A stretch of DNA of 64,000 nucleotides from contig OZ024743.1 in the NCBI GenBank assembly GCA_964016885.1, forward strand, positions 16,002,972 through 16,066,971, read 5' to 3'. This stretch comes from Eledone cirrhosa. Lineage: Eukaryota > Mollusca > Cephalopoda > Octopoda > Eledonidae. The notes below the pieces were generated by a model. That model saw nothing but the letters and a program-made list of their open reading frames with translations, was not told where the DNA came from and did no database searches. The position numbers and the translations under genes were made by a program. Shown piece after piece: positions 23,566 through 34,970 of the stretch. How positions within the stretch are numbered: position 1 is the stretch's first letter; each line of letters begins with the position of its first letter.

Positions 23566-23595
23566 AGATCAAAAGATGGTTAAAAGAGATCCATG

Positions 23596-23666
23596 TATTT
23601 TATTATGCGCATTTCAAAAACAAATATCATCATGAGATGAAATTTGCGTTTTCGTCAGATAAAATA
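23596..23666 (-). ncRNA. Hammerhead ribozyme candidate, family b, left arm
   Basis: On the minus strand: stem I strand TATTTTAT, core CTGACGA, a long stem II (AAACGCAAAT against ATTTGTTTTT, capped by CATC-TCAT-GATG), GAAA, palindromic stem III ATGCGCAT, cleavage triplet ATA, then the matching stem I strand ATAAAATA (8 of 8 paired). All core positions fit. Confidence 0.72.
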
Positions 23667-23784
23667 GGGATTCATGATATGAAGGTTAAAATACACTTGT
23701 GAAAAGTAAAGTTTTAAATCAACATATGTTGATTTAAAACTTCACTTTTCACAAGTGTATTTTAACCTTCATATCATGTATCCC

Positions 23785-23855
23785 TATTTTATCTGACGAA
23801 AACGCAAATTTCATCTCATGATGATATTTGTTTTTGAAGTGCGCATAATAAAATA
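23785..23855 (+). ncRNA. Hammerhead ribozyme candidate, family b, right arm
   Basis: Mirror copy on the plus strand with the same TATTTTAT/ATAAAATA stem I and CTGACGA core. Here GAAA reads GAAG, so the A15.1-U16.1 pair becomes a G-U, which probably weakens it. Confidence 0.65.
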
Positions 23856-23981
23856 CATGGATCTCTTTTAACCATCTTTTGATCTTATATTATTTATACT
23901 CCTGTCCTACAAATTGTAGAGTGGTACTTATCCGATAGTTGCATTGCTTTATTGTACTACAATAAAACTTACCTCCTACAT

Positions 23982-24033
<52 letters not shown>

Positions 24034-24198
24034 AATGAATATATGATAGGGATAAACACTGATACAAGTATACATGTGTTTGCATTGCAAATGACCAAGT
24101 TAGCTAGATTGAAAAATACTAATTAAAATAATACGGTTTGCCTGTCTCGATTTAAAATAAAAAATCAATAAAAAAAAACCTATATTTGCAATAGCCGT

Positions 24199-24288
24199 GA
24201 TACCTGGACAAATTTAAATTTAAAATTTTAAATTTGTTTCGCAACAATTAAGTGAAATTTCCTATTCCTGTGCTCTTCTGCAGGTATC
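24199..24288 (-). ncRNA. Hammerhead-like motif, family d, non-consensus core
   Basis: On the minus strand: stem I strand GATACCTG, core CAGAAGA (one change from CTGANGA, at U4), a weakly paired stem II, GAAA, a long stem III (CAAATTTAA against TTAAATTTG), triplet GTC, and closing stem I strand CAGGTATC (8 of 8 paired). The geometry is right, but U4 is a key catalytic position, so activity is doubtful. Confidence 0.5.
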
Positions 24289-24804
24289 CAGAAATTGGTA
24301 AGTTTCACTTCAAAATACTTAGGAAGACTGAGATAAATGTGTTGTTGAACGCACATGTATCCCAGCGTCTAGCGCGTCCTATACTCGTGCCGCTAAAAAT
24401 AGCAGCCGGTTTTATGGGACTAAAAATTAGCTCAACGCATGGAGCCGAGAATATTATATATAGAGTTATAAACTCAAATAGTCTTTTACAATTAAATAGC
24501 TCAAAGAAAGGGATATTTCTGAGCCGTGTAATACAAATGAATATAAGATAGGGATAAACACTGATACAAGTATACATGTGTTTGCATTGCAAATGACCAA
24601 GTTAGCTAGATTGAAAAATACTAATTAAAATAATACGGTTTGCCAGTCTCGATTTAAAATAATAAATCAATAAAAACAAACCTATATTTGCAATTTTTAG
24701 CGGCACGAATATAGGACGTGCTAGACGCTGGGATACATGCGCGTTCAACAACACATTTATCTAAGTCTTCCTAAGTATTTTTAAGTGAAACTTACCAATT
24801 TCTG

Positions 24805-24894
24805 GATACCTGCAGAAGAGCACAGGAATAGGAAATTTCACTTAATTGTTGCGAAACAAATTTAAAATTTAAAATTTAAATTTGTCCAGGTATC
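24805..24894 (+). ncRNA. Hammerhead-like motif, family d, inverted copy
   Basis: Same design as 24199-24288 on the plus strand: GATACCTG/CAGGTATC stem I, CAGAAGA core, GAAA and GTC. The same core deviation in both copies means it was inherited from the unit and is not a private mutation. Confidence 0.5.
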
Positions 24895-25115
24895 ACGGCT
24901 ATTGCCGATATAGGTTTGTTTTTATTGATTTATTATTTTAAATCGAGACAGGCAAACCGTATTATTTTAATTAGTATTTTTCAATCTAGCTAACTTGGTC
25001 ATTTGCAATGCAAACACATGTATACTTGTATCAGTGTTTATCCCTATCATATATTCATTTGTATTACACGGCTCAGAAATATCCCTTTAATTGTAAAAGA
25101 CTATTTGAGTTTATA

Positions 25116-25444
<329 letters not shown>

Positions 25445-25445
25445 A

Positions 25446-26510
<1,065 letters not shown>

Positions 26511-26512
26511 GT

Positions 26513-27003
26513 GGTAGAACACTGAAAGGTAATATCCGTAGTGGTAGAGCACATGTCCATGGGACGAGTTAGGTAGAAGTAGTTACACAACGGTTAGTTC
26601 AACATACCGAGAACAATTGTTTCACCTTAGCTCATCTGCCTCCAACGAGCCTCTCTGGGTGAAACATGTGTAAGAGCTATATAAAGAAATGTTTTAACGG
26701 CTTGTAACTCTTTCATTCACTCATTCATTTGCCTATTCCAGCTCTGCTTAAACCTTACGCAGCTATTAACTTTCGCTAATATTTAACCCTGCTAACCCAA
26801 GCAATGAGCACACTACGCATCTGCTTTTGGCATTTAGTATTCTGTATCGCACTTCTTTGTATCTCTCCGATTCATCCTCTCCTACGATACTTTTACCCTA
26901 TTACACACACAAACATATATATATATATATTAGTATTGAAGTTTCCGTTTAAAATTGAAAAAGTCATAGAAGTGAAGAGTGCTCTATGTAAGTACCAGAG
27001 CTA
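26513..27003. other. Unassigned interval, possible repeat terminus
   Basis: A GTGGTAGAACAC/GTGGTAGAGCAC pair lies at 26511-26552, then GAGCCTCTCTGGGTGAAACA near 26650. The latter loosely resembles retroelement end sequences, but I cannot assign it. No gene is seen. Confidence 0.4.
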
Positions 27004-28412
27004 AATTTAATGTATAATAAACAATACAATATAATTACCTCATTACCAGAGGTTTCCCGAATAAGACGAATACGAAAAACGTCCCCATTCGTTCATCCGT
27101 CAAGGCAATTTAAAACATAGTGAAATATTTGAAAAATCTCCTCAAGAAAGGCAAGAGTTTAACGGGCAAAACATATATAAATAAAAGTAATGCAAGAGAT
27201 ATATAACAAAATAAGGAAATGTAGTTAGGGTATGTGTATATGTATGTATATACACACACAAATGTACATATGTGTGTATGTACAGATGCATGTGCATGGT
27301 GAAAATGTGTGCGTAAGTACATATATGAGGGCAAGTATATTTGTGTATATGTGACCACAAATACGTATATAATATGAGTTGAAAAAGAAATTGTAAGATA
27401 ATATAGTTAACACACATCCAGATACAGGTATTAAATACACATACGAGTATGAAAGCACGCGTATAAACACACACACACGCGCGGTCACATATATGCGGAA
27501 GATAAAGAGGGAAGGGAGTGTAATAGTAAAAAGAAGTGTCATTCTTGATATATGTATAAAAATGAAACAATATATGAGAATGAAAAAACATTTTTTAAAT
27601 CAAAGAGAAAGTAAGAGGGAGTGGTTATCAATTAACACTAGAATAAAGAAAACAAATATAGGTACGCACGTACACACACATATATATATATATAAATATA
27701 TATACATATAAATACATACAGACAAAAGCGCATGCATGCGTACATACATACACACGAGACACGTATATATATATATCGCCACATGTATATCTAATCACAC
27801 GTACGTACGTGACTATATATATATATACATATATACATACACCCCCATACACCCCCATACATACGTATACATATACATACACATACACATACATTCGCCC
27901 ACACACACACGCATAAATAAGTATGTAAAAAACATAGATATAAAAACACACATACACACACATATATATACGCACGCACGCACACATACGGAGGCGTTCG
28001 TATACTTATACAGAACGTATACACACATATGCACACTCACACGATATAGATACAAATTATAAACCAGCCGTATGAATAAATGAGTACAAATATAAAATCG
28101 GCTGCGAAACAGAATATATCTGGAGTGGAAAACGCAAGTGACATGTGATATCAGGTAGTGAAAGAAAATTGGGAAGTAAAATGTGGAATGTGAAGATATT
28201 AGGTAAGTGAATCAAAAAGTAGGGGGAGGGGGGTTACTGGTGGATGTGAAGTAAAAATAAAAATAAAGTTAAAAATAAAGTTAAAAATGAAAGTAAATCA
28301 GAAAGCGCGGTCTGTAAAGAGGATAATTTAAGGAAAGTGAAGAACATGAGTTTATGGAAGATAAGTATCTGAAAGTGAGTTAAGTTTATATGAGCTGGAA
28401 AGCAAGTGTGAT
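27004..28412 (-). repeat. Left inverted arm: PLE 3' UTR and last codons
   Basis: Pairs with 29887-31288. It contains dense CA/TA/CATA microsatellites (27230-28060), which create many false Thr-His and Ile-Tyr frames, and the shared block GACGTCCC/ACGTTTTTCGTATTCGTC region near 27060. Its inner end is the last ~25 codons of the PLE protein. Confidence 0.85.
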
Positions 28413-29886
28413 TTCATGTGTGGGCAACTGGTGAACATTTCTGTTTTTGTCTTTAGGCAGGTTTTTGGTGATTTAAGGTTTTGTAAAATCCAATATTTTT
28501 CACTTATGCAGAGTGTGCATCTTCTTGTTCCTCTTGCATATTCTTTAGATTGGTTCAAAATTGACCAATCCAATTTATATTGGATACCTTGGTCTTTCAA
28601 ATCCCATATTCTGCTAGCCAGAGCTGTTGTAAATCTTTTTTCTGGATGTCGGAAAGATGCGACATGTGAGTAATAACGGGTTTTCAATTTGTCTTGTGTC
28701 ACACCCACATATCGTTCGCTGGTGGCTGGTAGGTTGTTGCTGATGGTTGTCACTTTAGCCGCATATACAATGTCTTTGGTGTTGCATTTACCTTGTAATG
28801 GGCATTCACTTTTAACTCTACAGTAGCAATTTTGATGTTCTCTGGGTGATTTCTTATTGATGATATAAGATTTAATAGGAGGACCGCAGGCGTAGCTAAT
28901 TTTGACACAGTTTCTATTGAAGATTGTATAGTATTCTAGGGAAATGTTTATCTAAGAGCTCTAGGAATTGTTTGCCTACATTAGATTTAACTGCTAGAGA
29001 GTAGGGGGGTGTGAACCAGATTATTTTTCTTTTCCTATTATTATGTTTAAAAGAGTTAGTATTGTTGGGTATGTACTTAATTGGTTCGCTAAATCCGCTA
29101 TTTTGAAGGGCTTTATTATAGTAGGGGGATGCCTTATTGAAAATAGCTTCTGAGGAAGAGAGGGTGGAGATCCTACGGCTAATATTAGGGATAAGGTTTT
29201 TTAAAACTATAGGAGGATGGCAAGAGCCTTTATTTATATATTTTAAATTTTCATTAGGTTTATGGTACGGTTTATAAGAAACAGTAGGCAGATCTAGGTT
29301 TATATCTAGAAAATTAACATTGGAAATGTTTTAAGATTAAGTAATTTTAAGATTAAAACTAGCGAAGGTTTTTATTAAGTCTTTCTTTAATCTATATAAG
29401 TTATGGCCTATGGTGGTATGGGAAAGTATTAAACCATCGTCGCGATAAAGCCCAAAAATATGGTTAGGGAATTTTTCTTTAAGTGTGTGTAGGAGGAATA
29501 GGCCGACTAAATCACAAACATCAGCACTGTCAAAAGAACCCATTGAGACATCGAATGGGTTCTCTGGGTTAGATATTTTTACCCAAGTGCCATTATCAGT
29601 AAAGAGTAGAGTATTTCTAGCATGCAAGATGACATTCTCTTCAATATCAGAAATATTGGTAAACTTTCTAGCGAAATTTAAGGTTTTCGCTAAAAGAGTC
29701 TGAGTGATAGACGGGTAGAAATCTATAATGTCAAATTGGGTGAATCTAGAACTATTTTTATTTTTAATATTATTAAACCAATGTACTACGGAAGAGCTAT
29801 TTATCCATTGGAGTAATCCAGACTTACTTCTAATCTGTGTGTTTGTATTATTTAAAATTATGTTGCTAGGAAGACCAATATCAGTT
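28350..29886 (-). pseudogene. Penelope-like reverse transcriptase with GIY-YIG endonuclease, broken
   Basis: On the minus strand, RT motif A reads IIDFYPSIT (29711-29737). The family-typical FDVSMGSFDSADVCDLVG follows, then motif C as GLYRDDGL (29431-29453), so both catalytic Asp positions survive. A stop follows NLKIT. In other frames come PYHKPNENLKYINKGSCHPP, RKRKIIWFTPPYS and GKQFLELLDKHFPR. The final frame has a Cys-rich linker (C.C....CPL.GKC) and a GIY-YIG-like domain (IVYAAKV...ERYVGVTQDKLKTRYYSH, then TALASRIWDLK and CTLC.SEKY). It is 5'-truncated and has at least two frame breaks. YRDDG, in place of the common Y[VA]DD, is characteristic of this lineage as I recall it from cnidarian and mollusc sequences. 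Confidence 0.72.
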
Positions 29887-31285
29887 TTAAATCACACTTG
29901 CTTTCCAGATCATATAAACTTAACTCACTTTCAGATACTTATCCTCCATAAACTCATGTTCTTCACTTTCCTTAAATTATCCTCTTTACAGACTTCTCTT
30001 TCTGATTTACTTTCATTTTTAACTTTATTTTTATTTTTACTTCACATCCACCAGTAACCCCCCTCCCCTACTTTTTGATTCACTTACCTAATATCTTCAC
30101 ATTCCACATTTTACTTCCCCATTTTCTTTCACTACCTGATATCACATGTCACTTGCGTTTTCCACTCCAGATATATTCTGTTTCGCAGCCGATTTTATAT
30201 TTGTACTCATTTATTCATACGGCTGGTTTATAATTTGTATCTATGCGTGTGAGTGTGCATATGTGTGTATACGTTCTGTATATGTATACGAACGCCTCCG
30301 TATGTGTGCGTGCGTGCGTATATATATGTGTGTGTATGTGTGTTTTTATATCTATGTTTTTACATACTTATTTATACGTCTGTGTGTATGTGGGTGAATG
30401 TATGTGTATGTGTATGTATATGTATGTATATGTATACGTATGTATGGGTGTGTATGTATATATGTATATATATATATAGTCGCGTACGTACGTGTGATTA
30501 GATATAAATGTAGCGTTATATATATATATACGTGTCTCGTGTGTATGTATGTACGCATGCATGCGCTTTTGTCTGTACGTATTTATATGTATATATATTT
30601 ATATATATATATGTTTGTGTGTACGTGCGTACCTTTGTTTGTTTTCTTTTTTCTAGTGTTAATTGATAACCCCTCCCTCTTACTTTCTCTTTGATTTAAA
30701 AACAATTATTCATTCTCATATATTGTTTCTTTTTATACATATATCGAGAATGACACTTCTGTTTACTATTACACTCCCTTCCCGCTTTATCTTCCGCATA
30801 TAAGTGACCGCGCGTGTGTGTGTGTTTATACGCGTGCTTTCATACTCGTATGTGTATTTAATACCTGTATCTGGATGCGTGTTAACTATATTATCTTACA
30901 ATTTCTTTTTCAACTCATATTATATACGTATTTGAGGTCACATATACACAAATATACTTGCACTCATATATGTACTTACGCACACATTTTCACCATGCAC
31001 ATGCATCTGTACATACACACATATGTACATTTGTGTGTGTATATACATACATATACACATACCCTAACTACATTTCCTTATTTTGTTATATATCTCTCGC
31101 ATTACTTTTATTTATATATTTTTTGCCCGTTAAACTCTTGCCTTTCTTGAGGAGATTTTTCAAATATTTCACTATGTTTAAAATTGCCTTGTCCGATGAA
31201 CGATCGGTGACGTTTTTCGTATTCGTCTTATTCGGGAAATCCTCTGGTAATGAGGTAATTATATTGTATTGTTTACTATACATTA

Positions 31286-31288
<3 letters not shown>
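29887..31288 (+). repeat. Right inverted arm: PLE 3' UTR
   Basis: Reverse complement of 27004-28412, starting within the last codons of the PLE frame (TCACACTTGCTTTCCAG) and ending at GTATTGTTTACTATACATTA. The frames reading HTYIHT or CVYVYV across it are translated microsatellites. Confidence 0.85.
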
Positions 31289-31350
<62 letters not shown>

Positions 31351-31390
31351 ATATATAAATATATGTATATATATATATATATATATTTGC
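31289..31390. repeat. (TA)n tract
   Basis: TA repeat with ATATAAATATATG interruptions, directly abutting the PLE right arm. Confidence 0.95.
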
Positions 31391-31399
31391 ATATATATC

Positions 31400-31858
31400 T
31401 TAGTCTTAGATTCTTCCGCGCTGTTCGGCACATCGATCAGCGGCAACTTTTCCGAGACCATGCCATGTGATGTTGGCTGCCATCAGACCCTTCCGGAACG
31501 TTCGTCTTCAGGTGATTCTTGGGCAACCACGCCTCCGTTTACTGCCAGGCGGAGTCCAGTTCATCGCTGTTTTCGAATGCCGTTCATTTGGCAGACACAG
31601 AATATGGCCAGCCAGACGGCACCAACGCTCCGTGACCACTCTCTGTAGCATCCATGACTTGGCTCTCCGCAGGATCTCCGCGTTTCGTACTCGGTCACAC
31701 CAGAACATGCGAAGGATCCTTCGCAGGCACGGCTGGTGGAAAGCGTTCAGCCATCTCTCTATTTTTGCCATACTCTTCCACGTCTCGCTCACATAAAGCA
31801 CTATCGGCAGCACAATGCTCCTGTACAGGCAGAGCTTGGTCTTGGTGCTAATGCATGA
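31400..31858 (-). pseudogene. LINE C-terminal fragment
   Basis: The minus-strand frame encodes LYRSIVLPIVLYVSETW, then RRILRMFWCDRVRNAEILRR, RLAGHILCLPNERHSKTAMN, and W.PPGSKRRRGCPRIT. This continues in another frame as TW.RTF..DL and GLGKVAADR near 31440. It is the region after the thumb of RTE/Jockey-type LINE proteins. The last part is frameshifted and there is no RT active site. Confidence 0.8.
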
Positions 31859-31878
31859 ATATATATATATAATATATA

Positions 31879-32055
31879 AGATCAAAAGATGGTTAAAAGA
31901 GTTCCATGTATTTTATTATACGCATTTCAAAAACATATATCATCATGCAATAACATTTGTGTTTTCGTCAGATAAAATAGGAAGACATGATATGAAGGTT
32001 AAAATACACTTGTGAATAGTGCAGTTTTAAATCAACATAATAAAACTCACCTCCT
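31879..32055 (-). repeat. Single arm of family b repeat
   Basis: About 170 bp matching one arm of the palindrome at 23560-23891, with roughly one difference per ten bases. Here no second arm follows; instead AATAAAACTCACCTCCTACA and a TA run come next. Confidence 0.8.
31909..31979 (-). ncRNA. Hammerhead ribozyme candidate, family b, third copy
   Basis: Minus strand: TATTTTAT, CTGACGA, stem II (AAACACAAAT against ATATGTTTTT), GAAA, stem III ATGCGTAT, triplet ATA and ATAAAATA. The core is intact. Loop sequence differs from the 23.6-kb copies while the stem I pairing is kept. Confidence 0.7.
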
Positions 32056-33136
32056 ACATATATATATATACAATGTAAGTTTGCTCCTTGGCCCTACTTA
32101 TAACATGCAACACAGTACCACCTTTTGTAATTTGCTTGAGGAGAAGAGAGAATTTTGAAATCATCCAGGATGGAAAACCAAAATATATCAGAAGATGAAT
32201 CATGTTAAGGAAGTCATAGCCCATTCAATACAGTGTCTATATATTTGTTTAGATCATGATTGCTTCATCATGTTAGGTGATAGCAATCACATTGTTCAAT
32301 GTTCAGTTAATTTCTGTTCAATACCATGCCCCTGTGTGATCTGAGATTTCTCTTAAGACCAGCTAATGCTTTACAAAGTTTAGAGCCAGTATGATAGTGT
32401 GTCTTTGGAAAGTCACACGTTTTTGCAGCTCATGTTTGGAATTATGCATTTGCTTTACATTGATATTTGTGAGCTTGTGTTTCACTAAATGTAGTTAATA
32501 AATATGTCTTTGTACCTGATAAGTGAATTTATATGTTCATGCACTGTATATAACTAATCAACACATGATGTTTTTGAAATCAACACATTCATGGATTTGA
32601 AACTCTCATGAGTATAAAATATATTTATGAAGTTTAATATTTTGATGTTGAAAATGTTTTAAGTGTCATTTAGAGTATAATTTATGTTTCACCACACTAA
32701 TACATAATAAGTTTCAGTTATGTTAAGTTTCAACAAGTTTTTCAAATGTTAGTTTACTTCCAGCCACTCACATGCTAGGAGTACTTTGAAAGAACAGATT
32801 GAATAAGAGAACTTTGAATAGGGATTCATAGAGTAGAAGAGAAAATGAACGACAACATGTGAGACAGAGGAGAGGCAGAGCAAGATAAAGAGAAGTCAAG
32901 AGTGAGGAAGGAGAGAAAGAGAGAGAGCAATGAAATAATATCAGAAGTAAGATTAAAATAAAAAAATATTGTCAGAGAAAAACATGTCCCCATGCATACA
33001 TGAGTGTATGTGTATGGGATATTTATGTAATGAGAAGTCCAAATTATAAACATTTGTTGGAAATATTTTCAAGGGAATGCATAAATAACACCAACGATGA
33101 TGGAGAAAATGAAGAAAAATAGTGTTTCATTGTAAT
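32056..33136. other. Unassigned interval
   Basis: AT-rich, with a purine-rich stretch at 32870-32930. No gene or repeat recognised. Confidence 0.5.
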
Positions 33137-33757
33137 ATATCTATTTAAGGCTGTACATGGCTATGGTGCGGCCACACATAGAATTTGCATCACCAGTCTG
33201 GAACCCCTATCTTGCTCAGAACATTGACCACCTGGAGACTGTTCAGAGACGTGCAACCAAGCGAAAACCCTCCATCAGGCATCTACCATACTCTGACTGC
33301 CTTGCTTCCCTGGGCATGGATACATTGAAGCTCTGACGCCTGGCAACTGACTTGGTAAACACCCACAAAATTGTTAACCATCTTGCCAACAACAACCCTG
33401 AGTACCTTTTTGATTTCCATGTGTCTAACACACGTGGGCATGCCGACAAAGTCAGAAAACAGTACAGTTCCCATGACTTTCAGAAACATTTTTTCACGCT
33501 CAGATTTGCTGAAGCATGGAACAAACTACCTGCATCGGTTGTTAGCTGTTGAGACACTGCATCCTTTAAGGCCTCCACACTTTCTGAGATTTGCCAACAC
33601 TACACCTAATGTTCCCCCTCCATACACATACACACATGTATATCATGACTCATACACTATTCACTTCCCTGACATTTGTGTATTATTCTATGTACTATAC
33701 ATGCACCTTTGACAAGTTGTTGTGTACCTGAGCACTTTACACAATAATTTCATTATT
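33137..33757 (+). pseudogene. 5'-truncated CR1-type LINE, second copy
   Basis: Encodes IYLRLYMAMVRPHIEFASPV, WNPYLAQNIDHLETVQRRAT, LVNTHKIVNHLANNNPEYLF and EAWNKLPASVVSC. Stops occur at about 33335 and 33551. The 3' UTR ends CACCTTTGACAAGTTGTTG ... CATTATTATTATAA. Homology with the copy at 16839-17465 starts at the same point, ATCTATTTAA. Confidence 0.88.
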
Positions 33758-34916
33758 ATTATAACCACTGCTGGTATTTTAGCCCCTTATTTATGCAGAA
33801 TTTGCAGTTGGTGAAAATTATCAAAATATTGAACCAGAATATAAGCTGACCCCATGCTATTTTACCATCGAATTTTGGGGTCTCATATTCCTTGGCTTAT
33901 ATGCAACTATGTAAGATATGATACTCTTATCTACAACTTGTTGTATTAATAATTTTTGACCTTGTTTTACCTTATTTTTGCATGCTGCTAATTTAACTAC
34001 TTCAAGTGGCACTAATGTCACACAAGTGTTTGTCACTAAAACAATTAATGTGTATGCACATTTTGCATTGCATTTTCTTCCTCCAGCACAGGCCATGATT
34101 TGAACTTATAGGGAACTAACCAGTGATAAAAGACCATTGGTTGTGGTGACTAAGTCAAGTGCATCTTCAAGATTAAAATACAATGCTTATTCACACATGA
34201 GTGAACATGTAAGTTACAGTAAAAAAGGCACCAGTTGAAATTTTCTAGTTACCCATATTACTGCATTCTACAGTGAAATGCCATTTATTTCAATGAGGGG
34301 ACATCTTAGTCTCATCATATTGACATTTGTCTTCAGCAGTTTGATTGTCCATGATGGAGAGGCATTGCATCTTCAAAGTAAGGAAGTTGGTGCAACAGGT
34401 AAACATACTTGATAATGAGTTGACAATCATCACACATGCAGGTTTTACATCTATTTTCCTTTTCCATATCTACCTATATATATATATATATATATATATG
34501 TATACATACATAGATAAAACTCCATGTACATAATATGATTTTTAATCTATCTGCTTGCTCTACACTCAATCATTTAATATTGTATTTATTCTTGAAACCT
34601 TTTGAATTTGATGAACTTTATTTTAATCTTTATAATTTTCAGTTGTTCTATAAATATATCTATCATTATGACTCTATTGAAATAAATAAATAAATAAAAG
34701 AATGAATGTAAGTTGTTAATCTTGATTTTTTGTAATATTGAATATTATTGCTCCGCAACCCAAACTTGACTTAACAAGATCTTTAACAGATGAACCAAGG
34801 ATTGTAATGTGCATAATAATAAAAAATCACATGTGATAAACAGGTGTAACTCCAGAGTAACAAGATTCACTTTTTAGCCTTAATATAATTGCATATATAT
34901 ATACATATATATATGA

Positions 34917-34970
<54 letters not shown>

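Larger units (their letters stand above)
23560..23891. repeat. 332-bp near-perfect palindrome with two hammerhead-like motifs (family b)
   Basis: The two 166-bp arms meet without a spacer at AACATATGTT (23721-23730) and differ at only a few positions. The outer ends read AATATAAGATCAAAAGATGG and its complement. A single arm, with further sequence (AATAAAACTCACCTCCTACA), occurs at 31879-32055. The same AATAAAAC..ACCTCCTACA also follows this palindrome at 23961-23980. Probably two inverted copies of a PLE terminus. Confidence 0.85.
24031..25112. repeat. 502-bp unit in direct and inverted array (family d)
   Basis: The unit begins ACAAATGAATATATGATAGG at 24031 and again at 24533 (502-bp period). 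The second unit runs only to about 24694. From there the sequence is inverted and returns through the whole unit, continuing past its start into GAGCCGTGTAATACAAATG read in reverse. That confirms the unit is tandem or circular in origin. A 99-codon plus-strand frame (24252-24551) crosses the unit boundary and is unrecognised. (TA)n lies on both sides. Confidence 0.85.
27004..31288. mobile_element. Penelope-like element pair joined head to head (4.3-kb inverted structure)
   Basis: The minus-strand element runs from about 29886 (truncated inside the RT) to 27004. A second copy of its last ~1.4 kb lies inverted at 29887-31288, so the two share 3' ends pointing outward and meet at their truncated 5' ends. 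Partial inverted copies of this kind are typical of Penelope-like elements. Arm divergence is low apart from microsatellite length changes. (TA)n follows the right end. Confidence 0.75.

Noticed and set aside
27600..28062. Overlapping 80-120 codon frames rich in Tyr, Val, Cys or His (also 30146-31150)
   Set aside because: They come from CATA/CA/TA microsatellites in the PLE inverted arms; both strands are open for the same reason.
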